DNA from: JADJRG01 sp964474905
GTDB lineage: Bacteria; Myxococcota_A; Polyangia; Nannocystales; Nannocystaceae
Length of the DNA stretch: 64,000 nt
Direction of reading: 5' to 3'
NCBI GenBank assembly: GCA_964474905.1
Contig: CAYYUP010000023.1
Span: 1-64,000, forward strand
Both the position numbers and the translations under genes were made by a program. This document shows, piece after piece, positions 1 through 9,077 of this stretch. The notes under the pieces were generated by a model. That model saw only the letters and a program-made list of their open reading frames with translations, ran no database searches and was not told the DNA's origin. Numbering within the stretch: position 1 is the stretch's first letter; every line of letters begins with the position of its first letter.

Positions 1-515
1 CGGTTCAGTAAATTCCCTGCGTTCGTGTCTCATCCATCATTGGCAGTTGGGGATCGGTGACCACTCCAGAGAATCTGGCATCATCGAAGCTACACCAGGG
101 CCTCTCCCGAGTCCGTACTCAATGAACCTCGCCGGTCCAACGGTCAACGGTCAACGGTCAACGGTCAATGCCGACAACGAGTTCATCGGCAACGCAAACG
201 CATCCGGCTGTAGGACAAGACACGAGACCGACTGTTGAGGAGATCTCTCCCCGCCATAGGGATTTTGAGAAGCAGGAGCGCAATCCACAAAGCCCGCGCC
301 AGTTTGTCGATCACGACCCAACACCCGCGTATCAGGCGTAGCAACGTTTCACGCGATCTCTACCAGCACACTGAGGTGTCGGTTTGAGCCATCGATTTGG
401 CTGTCCTGTTTGGATGACTCGCGGTGGCATGCCACTAGCTACCAGCGGCCTTGGCTAGTATCGTCGCCACCCACAAGAGGTCGACGAGCATCACACTCCG
501 GCAAAAAGGAGTGAC
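1..515. other. Non-coding leader region
   Basis: No convincing gene is seen here. The only sizeable open frame (47-238) crosses a heptamer tandem repeat, has no ribosome binding site and resembles no family I know. The region must hold the promoter of the large gene at 516. A good ribosome binding site (AAAGGAG, 505-511) lies 4 bases before that ATG. No terminator or RNA gene was recognised. Confidence 0.5.
141..168. repeat. Heptanucleotide tandem repeat, 4 x CGGTCAA
   Basis: Four perfect head-to-tail copies of CGGTCAA, with a degenerate copy (CGGTCCAA) just upstream at 133-140. It lies in non-coding DNA. A second heptamer array with a different unit occurs at 19108-19150. Confidence 0.85.
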
Positions 516-3500
516 ATGCGAACCCAGACCTTTCACCGCTTCACAGGACTGCCTGCCATGCAACGAAAGCCCCTCCCACTGCGGGTCGCAGTCGTCCAGA
601 TGAACGCCCACCTCGCCTTCGAAGGCCCAGGCAAGCTCCACCTCAAGGAGCCCTTCGCCGAGCCCCACATCAGCCAGCTCCACGTCCGTCTCCTGCCGGG
701 TACCCCCCTCCTCGAGGATCTCGAACGTCTCCAGCAAGCCGTGGCCCAAGCCTACCAGGATGGCCTCCTCTCCCGCCTGAGGGCAATCCTCGACTACTGT
801 GCGATCTACCAAACTCAGCTCGTCGTCTTCCCTGAATACTCGATCCCCGGAGCTCTCCTCCCCCAGCTACGCCTCATCGCGACTCAAACAGGCGCCACCC
901 TCGTCGCCGGCACTCACTTGGTCACCGACGAACTCCTCGAGGAACCTACCTATCGTCAGTGCTTCCAAGAACCGCCCCCCGTCAACCACGCGATCGCACC
1001 CATTATTGCACCGGAAAAGGACACGCCTGTCCGCTACCAACTTAAGCTTTGGCCCAGCCAGTGGGAGCCTGACCTCGATCTAGGACATGACGTCCAAAGC
1101 TTCGAGGCCGCCGGCATTAAGTTCGGAGTGGCGATATGTATCGACTTCATTCGCGACCGCGACGAAGCCTCTGCCGCAAAGCACCAGGAGTGGTGCAAGA
1201 ACCACCTCCTCGTCGTCACCTCGGCAACTCCCGGTAGTAGCCCGCATCTCTTCGAGGCCAACGCCCGTAGCCTCTACCAGCATTTCCATATCCCGGTCGT
1301 ATTCGCCAACCACGCGGGCGATGGCGGCGGATCAACCATCTTTGCTTACGGCACTGCCGGCGGCACGCCACTTGCTGCCAACACCAGCCTGCCGCCGCTC
1401 CCCGCGACGCACGAAGGAATTTGCATTGCTGAACTCCGACTCGACGAAACGGCTCAAAAGCGCCCCTCGTCGGTAATCCAATCTTCTTTGGTCCAGCCGC
1501 TGGCCTATGCGCTAATCCAGCCTGCCACCGCAGACCCAGAGCTCGCCCGCACCGCAGAGACCCTCGCAGCAGCCACGAGTACGAGCCGCTTCAAGCAGCG
1601 CTGCCGCGACCAACAGAGCATCCTCGCTCGTGCCGCTCGTCACTACAAGAACATTCCCCTTGTCCACGATCGTTGGGCGCTCCTCGCGAAGGCTGCGAGC
1701 GGTCTGCACCGACTTGATGCCCTCAAACGTCTCGCATCCGATCTCTGGCTCCCCGACGACGTTCCCTCGATCCCAGAGATCGAGCACGCGCTCGCCCAAG
1801 GCACAATTCAAGTGCTCAACGGTCTGATTGCCCGCGACGATATCCCCGCAGAGGATCGGGATGCGTGCATCGCAACTCTCGAGACCATCGAGGATGCGGC
1901 CAAGCGCCTCCAAGCCCCTGAACTCTCTCTAAACCGCCCTGTGACCAGGGCAATCGTCGAGAAGGTCGTCAGTGTCCTTCTCCCCGACGCGGCCAATCCC
2001 ACATCTCCGGTCCACCCCGATGGCTCCGTGAAAAGCTGGATCGCCGATCCAGGGGCACCGCCCGCCGACCTCCTCCAGGCAGGTTTCCACCTCTGGCCCC
2101 GCGCAGCGCGGGATGCTCCCAACAGCCACAACGTAGATGAGTGCAGTGCACCGCAGTTTCGAGACCTCGAGACTTCGCTTGCTGAGCTTGACGTCGCCGC
2201 AACCTGGGTCGCTCTCCAGGGCTCACCTCCGGCCTGGATCGGCTGGTCTCCAAATCGGACTCCAGCCCTCGTAGTCCCACCCGGTCATGTAGTTCTCGCG
2301 GCTCGAATCATCCCGCATCACGTCGATCTAAAGCTCGCACGAGCACGTGCCGGGAGGCCCCTGCCAGTCGCCCTCCTCCTTGGCGAGAGCGAGGGATTAA
2401 CTATCAAGCTCACTCCTGGGATCGAAGTCCTGGACCGCGCGATTCGTCGGCTAGCCGTGGACAAGGAGCACTTACGCGAACTCGCCAACTTCGAATTTTC
2501 GCCCGAGCGACGCGATTTTGCGAAACCCAACAACCTCATCGACATCCGCCACGACACAGCGATGACCGATGCTCTTCACGAGCTCAAGACATGGTCGAGA
2601 TCCAAAAATCCCACAGCAACACTCTGCGGCGCGATATCTGACGGCCGCACAACCCTCGTCCGTACTTGGCTCGCAGACCTCGCTCGCGATGCCATCCTTC
2701 GAGATGGCATCCCCATCCTCTACGTCGACGGCCACAACTGGCGTCAGCACAAGCATCTATCGCTCCTCCTCCAAAACCGCCCGCCCGAACGCATTGCGGC
2801 ACTACGCCTGGCCGTGTCCTCTGGTAATTGTCTCCTCATTCTCGACAACTTTGACAGCACCTTACCCTACGAGGTTCCGAGCCACCCATTTTTCAAAGGG
2901 TGGCTCGTCTCCGGGCAAACTCAGTTCCTCCTGATCACATGCTGGAAGTGGCCTCTCGGCCACTGCATTCGACTCGCTTCCGCGAGCCCTCAAAAGCCAT
3001 GGCTTAACCGGGCCATCATCAGCCGCGGCTTGAAGCAAAAAGACCTCGACTTCCCGCCGCCAGATCGTCTCGAGCAGATCGTCACGCAAACAACCGAAAC
3101 TATCGCGACAGTCCTCAACTCGCCCAATATCAGCACAGATAATGATCCCCGAAAGCTCTTCGAGGAGCTTGCGCTCGCGATCTGGAGTAGCAACAACATC
3201 GATTCCTTAATGATCCCGGAGAGCGAATTACGGCGTATTCGCGCAGCGCGACACGAGCGGGGCGATGAGCCCTGTGACGTTCTCAACCTGCTCGGCAGAG
3301 TCGAAATGATCCAATCCGTCGTCACTGTCGCGAAAGCACCGACCTCTCCCCCCCCCTCAAACGCATGGAAGTGGCGGTGCTTGCACTTAGGGCTACGGTG
3401 CAAACCTACAGATCGCCAGCCCACAAACGATCATTATTGGCTCGGCATTCCTTGGGATCCACTGCTACACTTTTTCATTGCTCAAGCACTCGTGCGGACC

Positions 3501-6218
3501 CTCGCCGAGGGTGATGTAGGCCTCCTTGACACACTTCCTCTACATCAAACCACCGTCCAGTACTGCCACCAGCACACCGCCTGGCCGAAAGCCCGCCCAT
3601 TCGTACGGGATGTGCTCACGCGTCCGCCAGTTAAATCGGCAGCCTCGATCAATGCCCTCCTTCTCGCCAATGCAGATGCAGAGCTAAAGTCCACCCCAGA
3701 CGCACCCTGGAAGCTCTCTGCCCTCGATCTCAGGCTTCTAGACCTCGACCATAGCCACCTCGACCATGCCGACCTCTCGAGCGCGAACCTCTCTCGCTCC
3801 AGCCTCCGCGCTGCGTCACTCAGGTACGCCAACCTGACAGGCACGAAGTTAATCGATTGCACCCTCGACGAGGCGGACTTCTCAGACGCCTGCCTGACAG
3901 ATGCAAGACTCTCAGGGGCTACCTTCAACGGGGCTACCTTCGTCCGCGCCGACCTGAAAGATGCGGACCTCAGCCGAACAACCGGACAATCGGATGCACC
4001 AGCGTTCGATGAGGCATGCCTCCAGAGAACCCTTCTGCACGCGATCGACTGGGCCGAATACCAACCAGACGAGAAACAAGCGACACCCACTGTGGAGTCG
4101 TCATTCTCGTTCTCTAAGCCCCCCCGGCGTCCTGACGACATTTTCAGCCTACCTCGTCTCAATCAGACGACAGCGATGGCGTGGTCTGCCGATGACCATT
4201 TCGTCGCCACCGGCGACGACATCGGTCGATTGTGGATCTGGTCCAGTGGCCCAATTCGGTGCCTCGCGGTCCACTCTGCCCACAAAGGCAGCCTCAGATC
4301 CATCGCCTACTCCCCAGATGGTACCATGATAGCTACCGCTGGCGATGACCAGCGCGTCCACATCTGGAGTGCACAGAGCCTCGACCTCCGAACTATACTT
4401 CGCCACCCCGCCCCCGTCACCGGTCTCTACTGGGAAACCGATGATATTCTGTGGACCTTCGCAGGTAGCCCGAGCCGATGGACGGCAGAAACCTGGACTG
4501 AAGTCCCCCTGCTCCCAGAGATACTCGCGATTTCGGATGCCTTCGAGGGAGCTGTCACGCCAGATGGTCGATATCTCGCTATTGTGAGCCAGAGCGGGAT
4601 GACCGGCGCGGTTCGGGTCTTTTCTCTGTCCACGGGCAACCTCCTCTCCGAGAACAACTCGGAGAACACAAGGCTTCCGTCGATCGATCTCGCACGGTTC
4701 AGGATGCTCGGCGGCACCGAGACACTCCAATCGATACCTCTCGATGGTTCATCCCGGCCCGTCGAGATTATCCCCAGATGGCACCGCTTCGGGCAACCGC
4801 GACTCCCCATCGAAAGTTGGTCCGCGGATGGCCGCTACCTAGCTGCGTATTCCGTACTTAGTAGGTTCAAGATTGTAGATCTTAGTACATCGGCGAGACC
4901 TCGGCTCCGCGAAGGCCCCGCCAGTGATACCCCCAATTGCCTTTTCTCCCACCGCGACCACCGACTCCTCACCATGAAGCAGTCTGGCCCGCAAGTGTTT
5001 GATCTAGACACCGCCACTGCTCACGATGCACCCCAAAGAGAACTCCTGTCAAGGTGGGGCTTTCGCCTCCGATGGACCTCTACGCACCTTCGGCTGTGCG
5101 AGCCAGACTGGGGCAGCCGCCAACAACCCGCAACTGCGGTGGACATCGACCTGGGTGGCTGCATGATCCACCGCAAGAACATTGTTCTGGACTCCGACAG
5201 CATCATAGGTAGCCTCTTCTGGGGAGCGCGCTCCGAAGACAACACCTCCGCCGAAATCTCCATCGTTCGAGAAGGCGTCGGCTATTCGGTTCGCAACGCA
5301 GCAAACGGTGAAAATACATTCCTGGAACCACATACCGATCATTTGTCAACGCATCACAATACATACGCATTTTGGTCTTCAAGAGGTCGTTTCGTCGCTA
5401 TTCATCAGGCTTTCACAGGACACAACGAGTGCACAATATGGGAAACAACAAAGGGCACGACACTCTACCATCAACTCATTCCGAAGAAAGGCAACCTCCT
5501 TATCGTTAAGGAGAACACTCCGTATTTTATGCAAGAAGCCCGCAGTGAAGGCCCTCTCCACGTGATCGACACCTCTCGCCAATCGCGGCTATCGGTAGCA
5601 TCCGCTCGTGGCGGCCACGTCTTTGGGAGTTTGAGTGGGACCAGCGTCGTCTTCACAAACAACACCAATCTCTGTGTGGTGACGAGTAGCTCCTTGTTGA
5701 AGGCACTCGCCCAGCTTGCACCAAGCGAAACCAAGGAAGCAGACCTGAAGGTCTTCTCAAAATGGACGCGAGACCTCGAGGCACACCCCGGCGAGGTCGT
5801 CATCTCGGACAGCCATGACGTCCTTGTCGTTATATGCAACAACGAGGAAATCCGCATCTATCGCCTCTCGAACGGAGACCTCCTACAGACCCTACCGACG
5901 AAGCTCGGCGAATCGGCCTCGCTTGCGCTGGCCCCAAACGGCAAACACCTGGCGTGCTTCAATCAGGGCATACTCCAGATTTGGAATCTTGCGCGCTCCG
6001 AGCTCGTCGCCCGCATCATCCTCCACGAAGATGGAGCCACACTCCTCGCCGGTCCAGAGTTCCAGCGCTTCCGGAATCCGGACAATCGTCTCCCGGCCCT
6101 CGACGGCCTCCTCGGCCGCATTGGCGTCCACCTCTGGCCCCTCGATCGCCTTACGGTCCTCGAATCGAAGAATCTCTGCGCCGACACCTGGCGGCTACTC
6201 GCAGATCCCCCTTCGTAA
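516..6218 (+). CDS. Nitrilase / STAND-like NTPase / pentapeptide / WD40 multidomain protein
   Basis: This 1900-aa soluble protein has four parts. Residues ~20-330 form a carbon-nitrogen hydrolase domain with the full nitrilase triad: Glu107 in FPEY, Lys177 in QLKLWP and Cys208 in VAICID. Residues ~680-1000 look like a degenerate STAND/NACHT P-loop NTPase, with GAISDGRTT at ~704-712 (Arg replaces the Walker A Lys) and a hydrophobic Walker B-like stretch ending LLILDNFD near 772. Residues ~1067-1157 are pentapeptide repeats (A-D/N-L-x-x type). From ~1217 to the end are WD40 repeats, the clearest ending in RLWIW and RVHIW. The start is set by AAAGGAG 4 bases upstream; the next Met (558) has no such site. 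STAND proteins usually couple repeat-based sensing to an effector, so the nitrilase may be the effector. That is inference. The gene stands alone and is convergent with the next one. Confidence 0.8.
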   Translation: MRTQTFHRFTGLPAMQRKPLPLRVAVVQMNAHLAFEGPGKLHLKEPFAEPHISQLHVRLLPGTPLLEDLERLQQAVAQAYQDGLLSRLRAILDYCAIYQTQLVVFPEYSIPGALLPQLRLIATQTGATLVAGTHLVTDELLEEPTYRQCFQEPPPVNHAIAPIIAPEKDTPVRYQLKLWPSQWEPDLDLGHDVQSFEAAGIKFGVAICIDFIRDRDEASAAKHQEWCKNHLLVVTSATPGSSPHLFEANARSLYQHFHIPVVFANHAGDGGGSTIFAYGTAGGTPLAANTSLPPLPATHEGICIAELRLDETAQKRPSSVIQSSLVQPLAYALIQPATADPELARTAETLAAATSTSRFKQRCRDQQSILARAARHYKNIPLVHDRWALLAKAASGLHRLDALKRLASDLWLPDDVPSIPEIEHALAQGTIQVLNGLIARDDIPAEDRDACIATLETIEDAAKRLQAPELSLNRPVTRAIVEKVVSVLLPDAANPTSPVHPDGSVKSWIADPGAPPADLLQAGFHLWPRAARDAPNSHNVDECSAPQFRDLETSLAELDVAATWVALQGSPPAWIGWSPNRTPALVVPPGHVVLAARIIPHHVDLKLARARAGRPLPVALLLGESEGLTIKLTPGIEVLDRAIRRLAVDKEHLRELANFEFSPERRDFAKPNNLIDIRHDTAMTDALHELKTWSRSKNPTATLCGAISDGRTTLVRTWLADLARDAILRDGIPILYVDGHNWRQHKHLSLLLQNRPPERIAALRLAVSSGNCLLILDNFDSTLPYEVPSHPFFKGWLVSGQTQFLLITCWKWPLGHCIRLASASPQKPWLNRAIISRGLKQKDLDFPPPDRLEQIVTQTTETIATVLNSPNISTDNDPRKLFEELALAIWSSNNIDSLMIPESELRRIRAARHERGDEPCDVLNLLGRVEMIQSVVTVAKAPTSPPPSNAWKWRCLHLGLRCKPTDRQPTNDHYWLGIPWDPLLHFFIAQALVRTLAEGDVGLLDTLPLHQTTVQYCHQHTAWPKARPFVRDVLTRPPVKSAASINALLLANADAELKSTPDAPWKLSALDLRLLDLDHSHLDHADLSSANLSRSSLRAASLRYANLTGTKLIDCTLDEADFSDACLTDARLSGATFNGATFVRADLKDADLSRTTGQSDAPAFDEACLQRTLLHAIDWAEYQPDEKQATPTVESSFSFSKPPRRPDDIFSLPRLNQTTAMAWSADDHFVATGDDIGRLWIWSSGPIRCLAVHSAHKGSLRSIAYSPDGTMIATAGDDQRVHIWSAQSLDLRTILRHPAPVTGLYWETDDILWTFAGSPSRWTAETWTEVPLLPEILAISDAFEGAVTPDGRYLAIVSQSGMTGAVRVFSLSTGNLLSENNSENTRLPSIDLARFRMLGGTETLQSIPLDGSSRPVEIIPRWHRFGQPRLPIESWSADGRYLAAYSVLSRFKIVDLSTSARPRLREGPASDTPNCLFSHRDHRLLTMKQSGPQVFDLDTATAHDAPQRELLSRWGFRLRWTSTHLRLCEPDWGSRQQPATAVDIDLGGCMIHRKNIVLDSDSIIGSLFWGARSEDNTSAEISIVREGVGYSVRNAANGENTFLEPHTDHLSTHHNTYAFWSSRGRFVAIHQAFTGHNECTIWETTKGTTLYHQLIPKKGNLLIVKENTPYFMQEARSEGPLHVIDTSRQSRLSVASARGGHVFGSLSGTSVVFTNNTNLCVVTSSSLLKALAQLAPSETKEADLKVFSKWTRDLEAHPGEVVISDSHDVLVVICNNEEIRIYRLSNGDLLQTLPTKLGESASLALAPNGKHLACFNQGILQIWNLARSELVARIILHEDGATLLAGPEFQRFRNPDNRLPALDGLLGRIGVHLWPLDRLTVLESKNLCADTWRLLADPPS

Positions 6219-6274
6219 TTTATCAACGCCGCCCAGCCCCCAGTCACTCAAAACTCAGCACCCCCAAAACAACA

Positions 6275-6301
6275 GACCCGCGGCGAACGTCGCCGCGGGT
6301 C
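6275..6301. terminator. Bidirectional hairpin between convergent genes
   Basis: A perfect 12-bp stem (6275-6286 with 6290-6301, loop ACG) lies 57 bases after the large + gene and 31 bases before the stop of the minus gene. On the minus strand it is followed by a T-rich stretch (TGTTGTTTT), so it suits the minus gene best; on the plus strand there is no T tract. Confidence 0.65.
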
Positions 6302-6331
6302 CATCTCGATCACCCTATCTAGCCGAGTCGC

Positions 6332-8911
6332 CTAGCCACATTCAATCGGGTCGATGATATCCCCATTATTCCCGGCGATGCACTCGAGCGCATTTTGCAC
6401 GCCCAGGCCGTCGTCATTGCCTTCGACATGCACCTTGCCCATGACCTCGTCGTTGACATCACAGGAGACGGTCACACATTCGCCGCCGGCGAGGTTGTCG
6501 TCGAGTGTCGCTACGCAGAGTAGCTCCTCGGGGTCGCCGCCGTAAAAGGCGGTATTCAGCCCCGCACCGAGGGTCTTGAGACCGCGATTGCACACCTCTG
6601 CATGAAGTGTGGTCACGCCACCTTCAAACTCGCAGTACGGCATGATGAACTCAGCCGTCACGTCCGGCAATACCTCGGCGCCGACCTCTCCCTGGGCGTT
6701 CTGCCGGAAGGTATTGAGCGCAGGGTCGAGGTGGTTTGGCATCCACTCCGACGTCTTGGGTACGGTACCGTCATCGTTGACGTTGGTCACCGAATAGGCG
6801 TGCTGGTTCCAAATCCCGCGGGACGAGGCCCAGCGGTCGAGGCGGTCGCGGAGGACCCTGATGCCGGTCTTCTTGACGCCGTTCGGGCGTTGCGCTCGGC
6901 AGGTATTGCCGGTGCCGGGGGTGCCGGGCAGCGGCGCCGTGCAGGCGTGCTCGTCGGGACATTCGTCGCTGTTGGCACAGCGGCAGAAACCGGCGTCACA
7001 GCTGGCGCTCGGACACTCCTTGTCGGTCTCACAACGGATACCTCGGTGGATCGGATCGATCGCCGGGCAAGAGACGTTGCAGTTCGGGTTTGAGGGTACG
7101 ACGATTTCGGTGTTTTGGTCGTTGTCGACGTCGGCGACGACCGGGTTTTCGTACCAGGTGCAGGAGGAGCGGAAGGCCGAGTAGAGCACCTCGCCGGTCG
7201 GTCCCTCGTAGACCCGTGTGTAGCATTCGTCGGCATACACAGCCTCGGCCTCGCCGTCCCCCTCGAAGTCGAAGATCGATGAACCAGTGGTCGCCGAGGA
7301 GGCATCCTTTGAGAGCTGGCTCCAGCGGATGTAATTGCCTTCGCAACCGGGACCGGCGTCTTTGCACTCGAGATCGTAGACCGCGTAAAAGGTACCTCCG
7401 GCGGCGGCGATCTCCGGATACCCGTCGTTGTCAAAGTCGCCGATGGTCGGCGGACCTCCGCCCGAGATCGACGCGCTGAGCAGCTGCTGACCCTCCAATG
7501 TGTAGAGCCGGACAACGCTACTGCCCACGGTGACAATCTCGGCGATGCCGTCGAGGGTGGTCGCGTCAAAGTCCGCCGGATTTTGCCCCGGAGTCCCGAA
7601 GTCGGCGACCGCGTAGTGCCGGCTCGATGGCGCCCCAGGGTAGGCGTACTCCCACTTGTCGGAGCCGATGTTCCAGGTGTGCGCAGCCCCGGCAATGAGC
7701 TCGATTGCGCCGTCTCCGTCGACGTCGGCGAGCACCGGAATCACGCCCGCTCCCGCACCCGGGATCAGCTGACCAACGTTGAGTCGGCTGCCGTCAATGC
7801 CCGAGAACACGCCCGAACCCGAGATGACCTCCGGCAGTCCGTCGTCGTCGAGATCGTGGATCGAAGGACCATCCCAGCGGTATTGATTGACGATATTTGT
7901 GTTCATCGCCACCCAGAACGTCCCGTACTTCTTGGCGTCGGGATCCCACTTAAAGGCGACCACACCGGTACCGGCCCGGTGGGTGACGATTTCGACAACG
8001 CCGTCTCCGTCGAGGTCGGCGATCGTCGGCGTGCTCGCGGCGATGATCTTGTTATTGGGATCGTGGATCGTCTCGAGCTGCTTGCATGTGCGCCCGTCGA
8101 GGATACGGATCACACCGTAGTACGCACCGTTGGATCCCCAGCCAGATTGTGAGCCTCCATCGGTGTAGTTGTAGGTGACAATGGCGATCGCCGCGATGCC
8201 TGCCCCGTTGTTCGGGAGGTCAGCAACCAGCGGTGTGGTCAGCACATTGCGGTGATTCGGGAAGGGGTCGCCGGGCGGCGGCTCGGTCCACTCACACTGG
8301 ATGCCAGGCTCAAATAGGCCGATCTGAATGTCGCCCTTGCACTCCTCATTGACATCTCCCTCGGGATCGAGGCCAAAAGGCACGCAGATTCCCTCCTCAC
8401 CGTCGGGCACGCAGCCGTCTTTGCAGCAGAAGGTATCGCCCTGGCAATCTTCATAGGACTCACAGGGGCCCTCGCCTGGCACGCAGGTACCCGCGGCGCA
8501 GACCTCCCCCTCCATGCATTCGTCCGAGGACATGCAGCTCTCACCGACCCCGGTGCTCGTCGAGCCCTCGGTCGTGGCATCGGTCGTCGTGCCGTCAGTC
8601 TCGGTGCCACCGGTCGTCGGCCCACCTGTCTCCGTCGTGGTCGCGGTCATCGTGCCCATACTGGTGCCGGTCGAGCCCGTCGCACTCATCGACATGCTGC
8701 CGCCCTCGGTCTCCGAGGTGCTCCCAGACTCGGTGCCCTGAGTGGCGGTACCCTCCGTCGCACTCGTCTCGCTGATGCTGCCCTGGGTGGCGGTCGCCTC
8801 AGTGTCACCCACCGCATCATCGCCGCAAGCAGCGAGCAAAACCGCAAGGCTTACCGTAAAGAGCACATTCGCGCATTGGCGCGGAACCGTATACCTGCAA
8901 TTGTCGACCAT
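6332..8911 (-). CDS. FG-GAP/VCBS repeat lipoprotein
   Basis: This is an exported, calcium-binding-type beta-propeller protein of 859 aa. The Met at 8911 is preferred over upstream starts because AGAGGTGG lies just before it and it yields a normal lipoprotein signal ending LAAC (Cys29). After the signal come a long Ser/Thr/Glu-rich linker, a Cys-rich knot-like segment with repeated CxxxxxC spacings, then several FG-GAP units with DLDGDG-type loops. A second Cys-rich segment follows, and a C-terminal beta domain. A partner is unknown; such proteins are usually cell-surface structural or adhesion factors. It has its own candidate promoter and a terminator hairpin. Confidence 0.8.
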   Translation of the reverse strand: MVDNCRYTVPRQCANVLFTVSLAVLLAACGDDAVGDTEATATQGSISETSATEGTATQGTESGSTSETEGGSMSMSATGSTGTSMGTMTATTTETGGPTTGGTETDGTTTDATTEGSTSTGVGESCMSSDECMEGEVCAAGTCVPGEGPCESYEDCQGDTFCCKDGCVPDGEEGICVPFGLDPEGDVNEECKGDIQIGLFEPGIQCEWTEPPPGDPFPNHRNVLTTPLVADLPNNGAGIAAIAIVTYNYTDGGSQSGWGSNGAYYGVIRILDGRTCKQLETIHDPNNKIIAASTPTIADLDGDGVVEIVTHRAGTGVVAFKWDPDAKKYGTFWVAMNTNIVNQYRWDGPSIHDLDDDGLPEVISGSGVFSGIDGSRLNVGQLIPGAGAGVIPVLADVDGDGAIELIAGAAHTWNIGSDKWEYAYPGAPSSRHYAVADFGTPGQNPADFDATTLDGIAEIVTVGSSVVRLYTLEGQQLLSASISGGGPPTIGDFDNDGYPEIAAAGGTFYAVYDLECKDAGPGCEGNYIRWSQLSKDASSATTGSSIFDFEGDGEAEAVYADECYTRVYEGPTGEVLYSAFRSSCTWYENPVVADVDNDQNTEIVVPSNPNCNVSCPAIDPIHRGIRCETDKECPSASCDAGFCRCANSDECPDEHACTAPLPGTPGTGNTCRAQRPNGVKKTGIRVLRDRLDRWASSRGIWNQHAYSVTNVNDDGTVPKTSEWMPNHLDPALNTFRQNAQGEVGAEVLPDVTAEFIMPYCEFEGGVTTLHAEVCNRGLKTLGAGLNTAFYGGDPEELLCVATLDDNLAGGECVTVSCDVNDEVMGKVHVEGNDDGLGVQNALECIAGNNGDIIDPIECG

Positions 8912-8947
8912 CAAACCACCACCTCTACCCATAAAAAGCGTCCGGCG

Positions 8948-8976
8948 ACGATACGGGGCGGCCCTCGGGCCGTCAA
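8948..8976 (-). promoter_or_regulatory. Candidate sigma70 promoter for the FG-GAP lipoprotein
   Basis: On the minus strand TTGACG (8976-8971) is followed after exactly 17 bases by TATCGT (8953-8948). Transcription would begin about 30 bases before the chosen start codon at 8911, leaving room for the AGAGGTGG ribosome binding site. Pattern match only. Confidence 0.35.
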
Positions 8977-9077
8977 GTGCCTTCAATTGCTAGGACAATG
9001 CGCGGTGTACAAAAACCGGTGTGCAAAGAACAGTCAGTGCATAACCTACATATGCGTAGACCGGCCCAGGCGCCGCC

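Noticed and set aside
47..238. 63-aa open frame in the first intergenic region
   Set aside because: It crosses the heptamer array, has no ribosome binding site and resembles no family.
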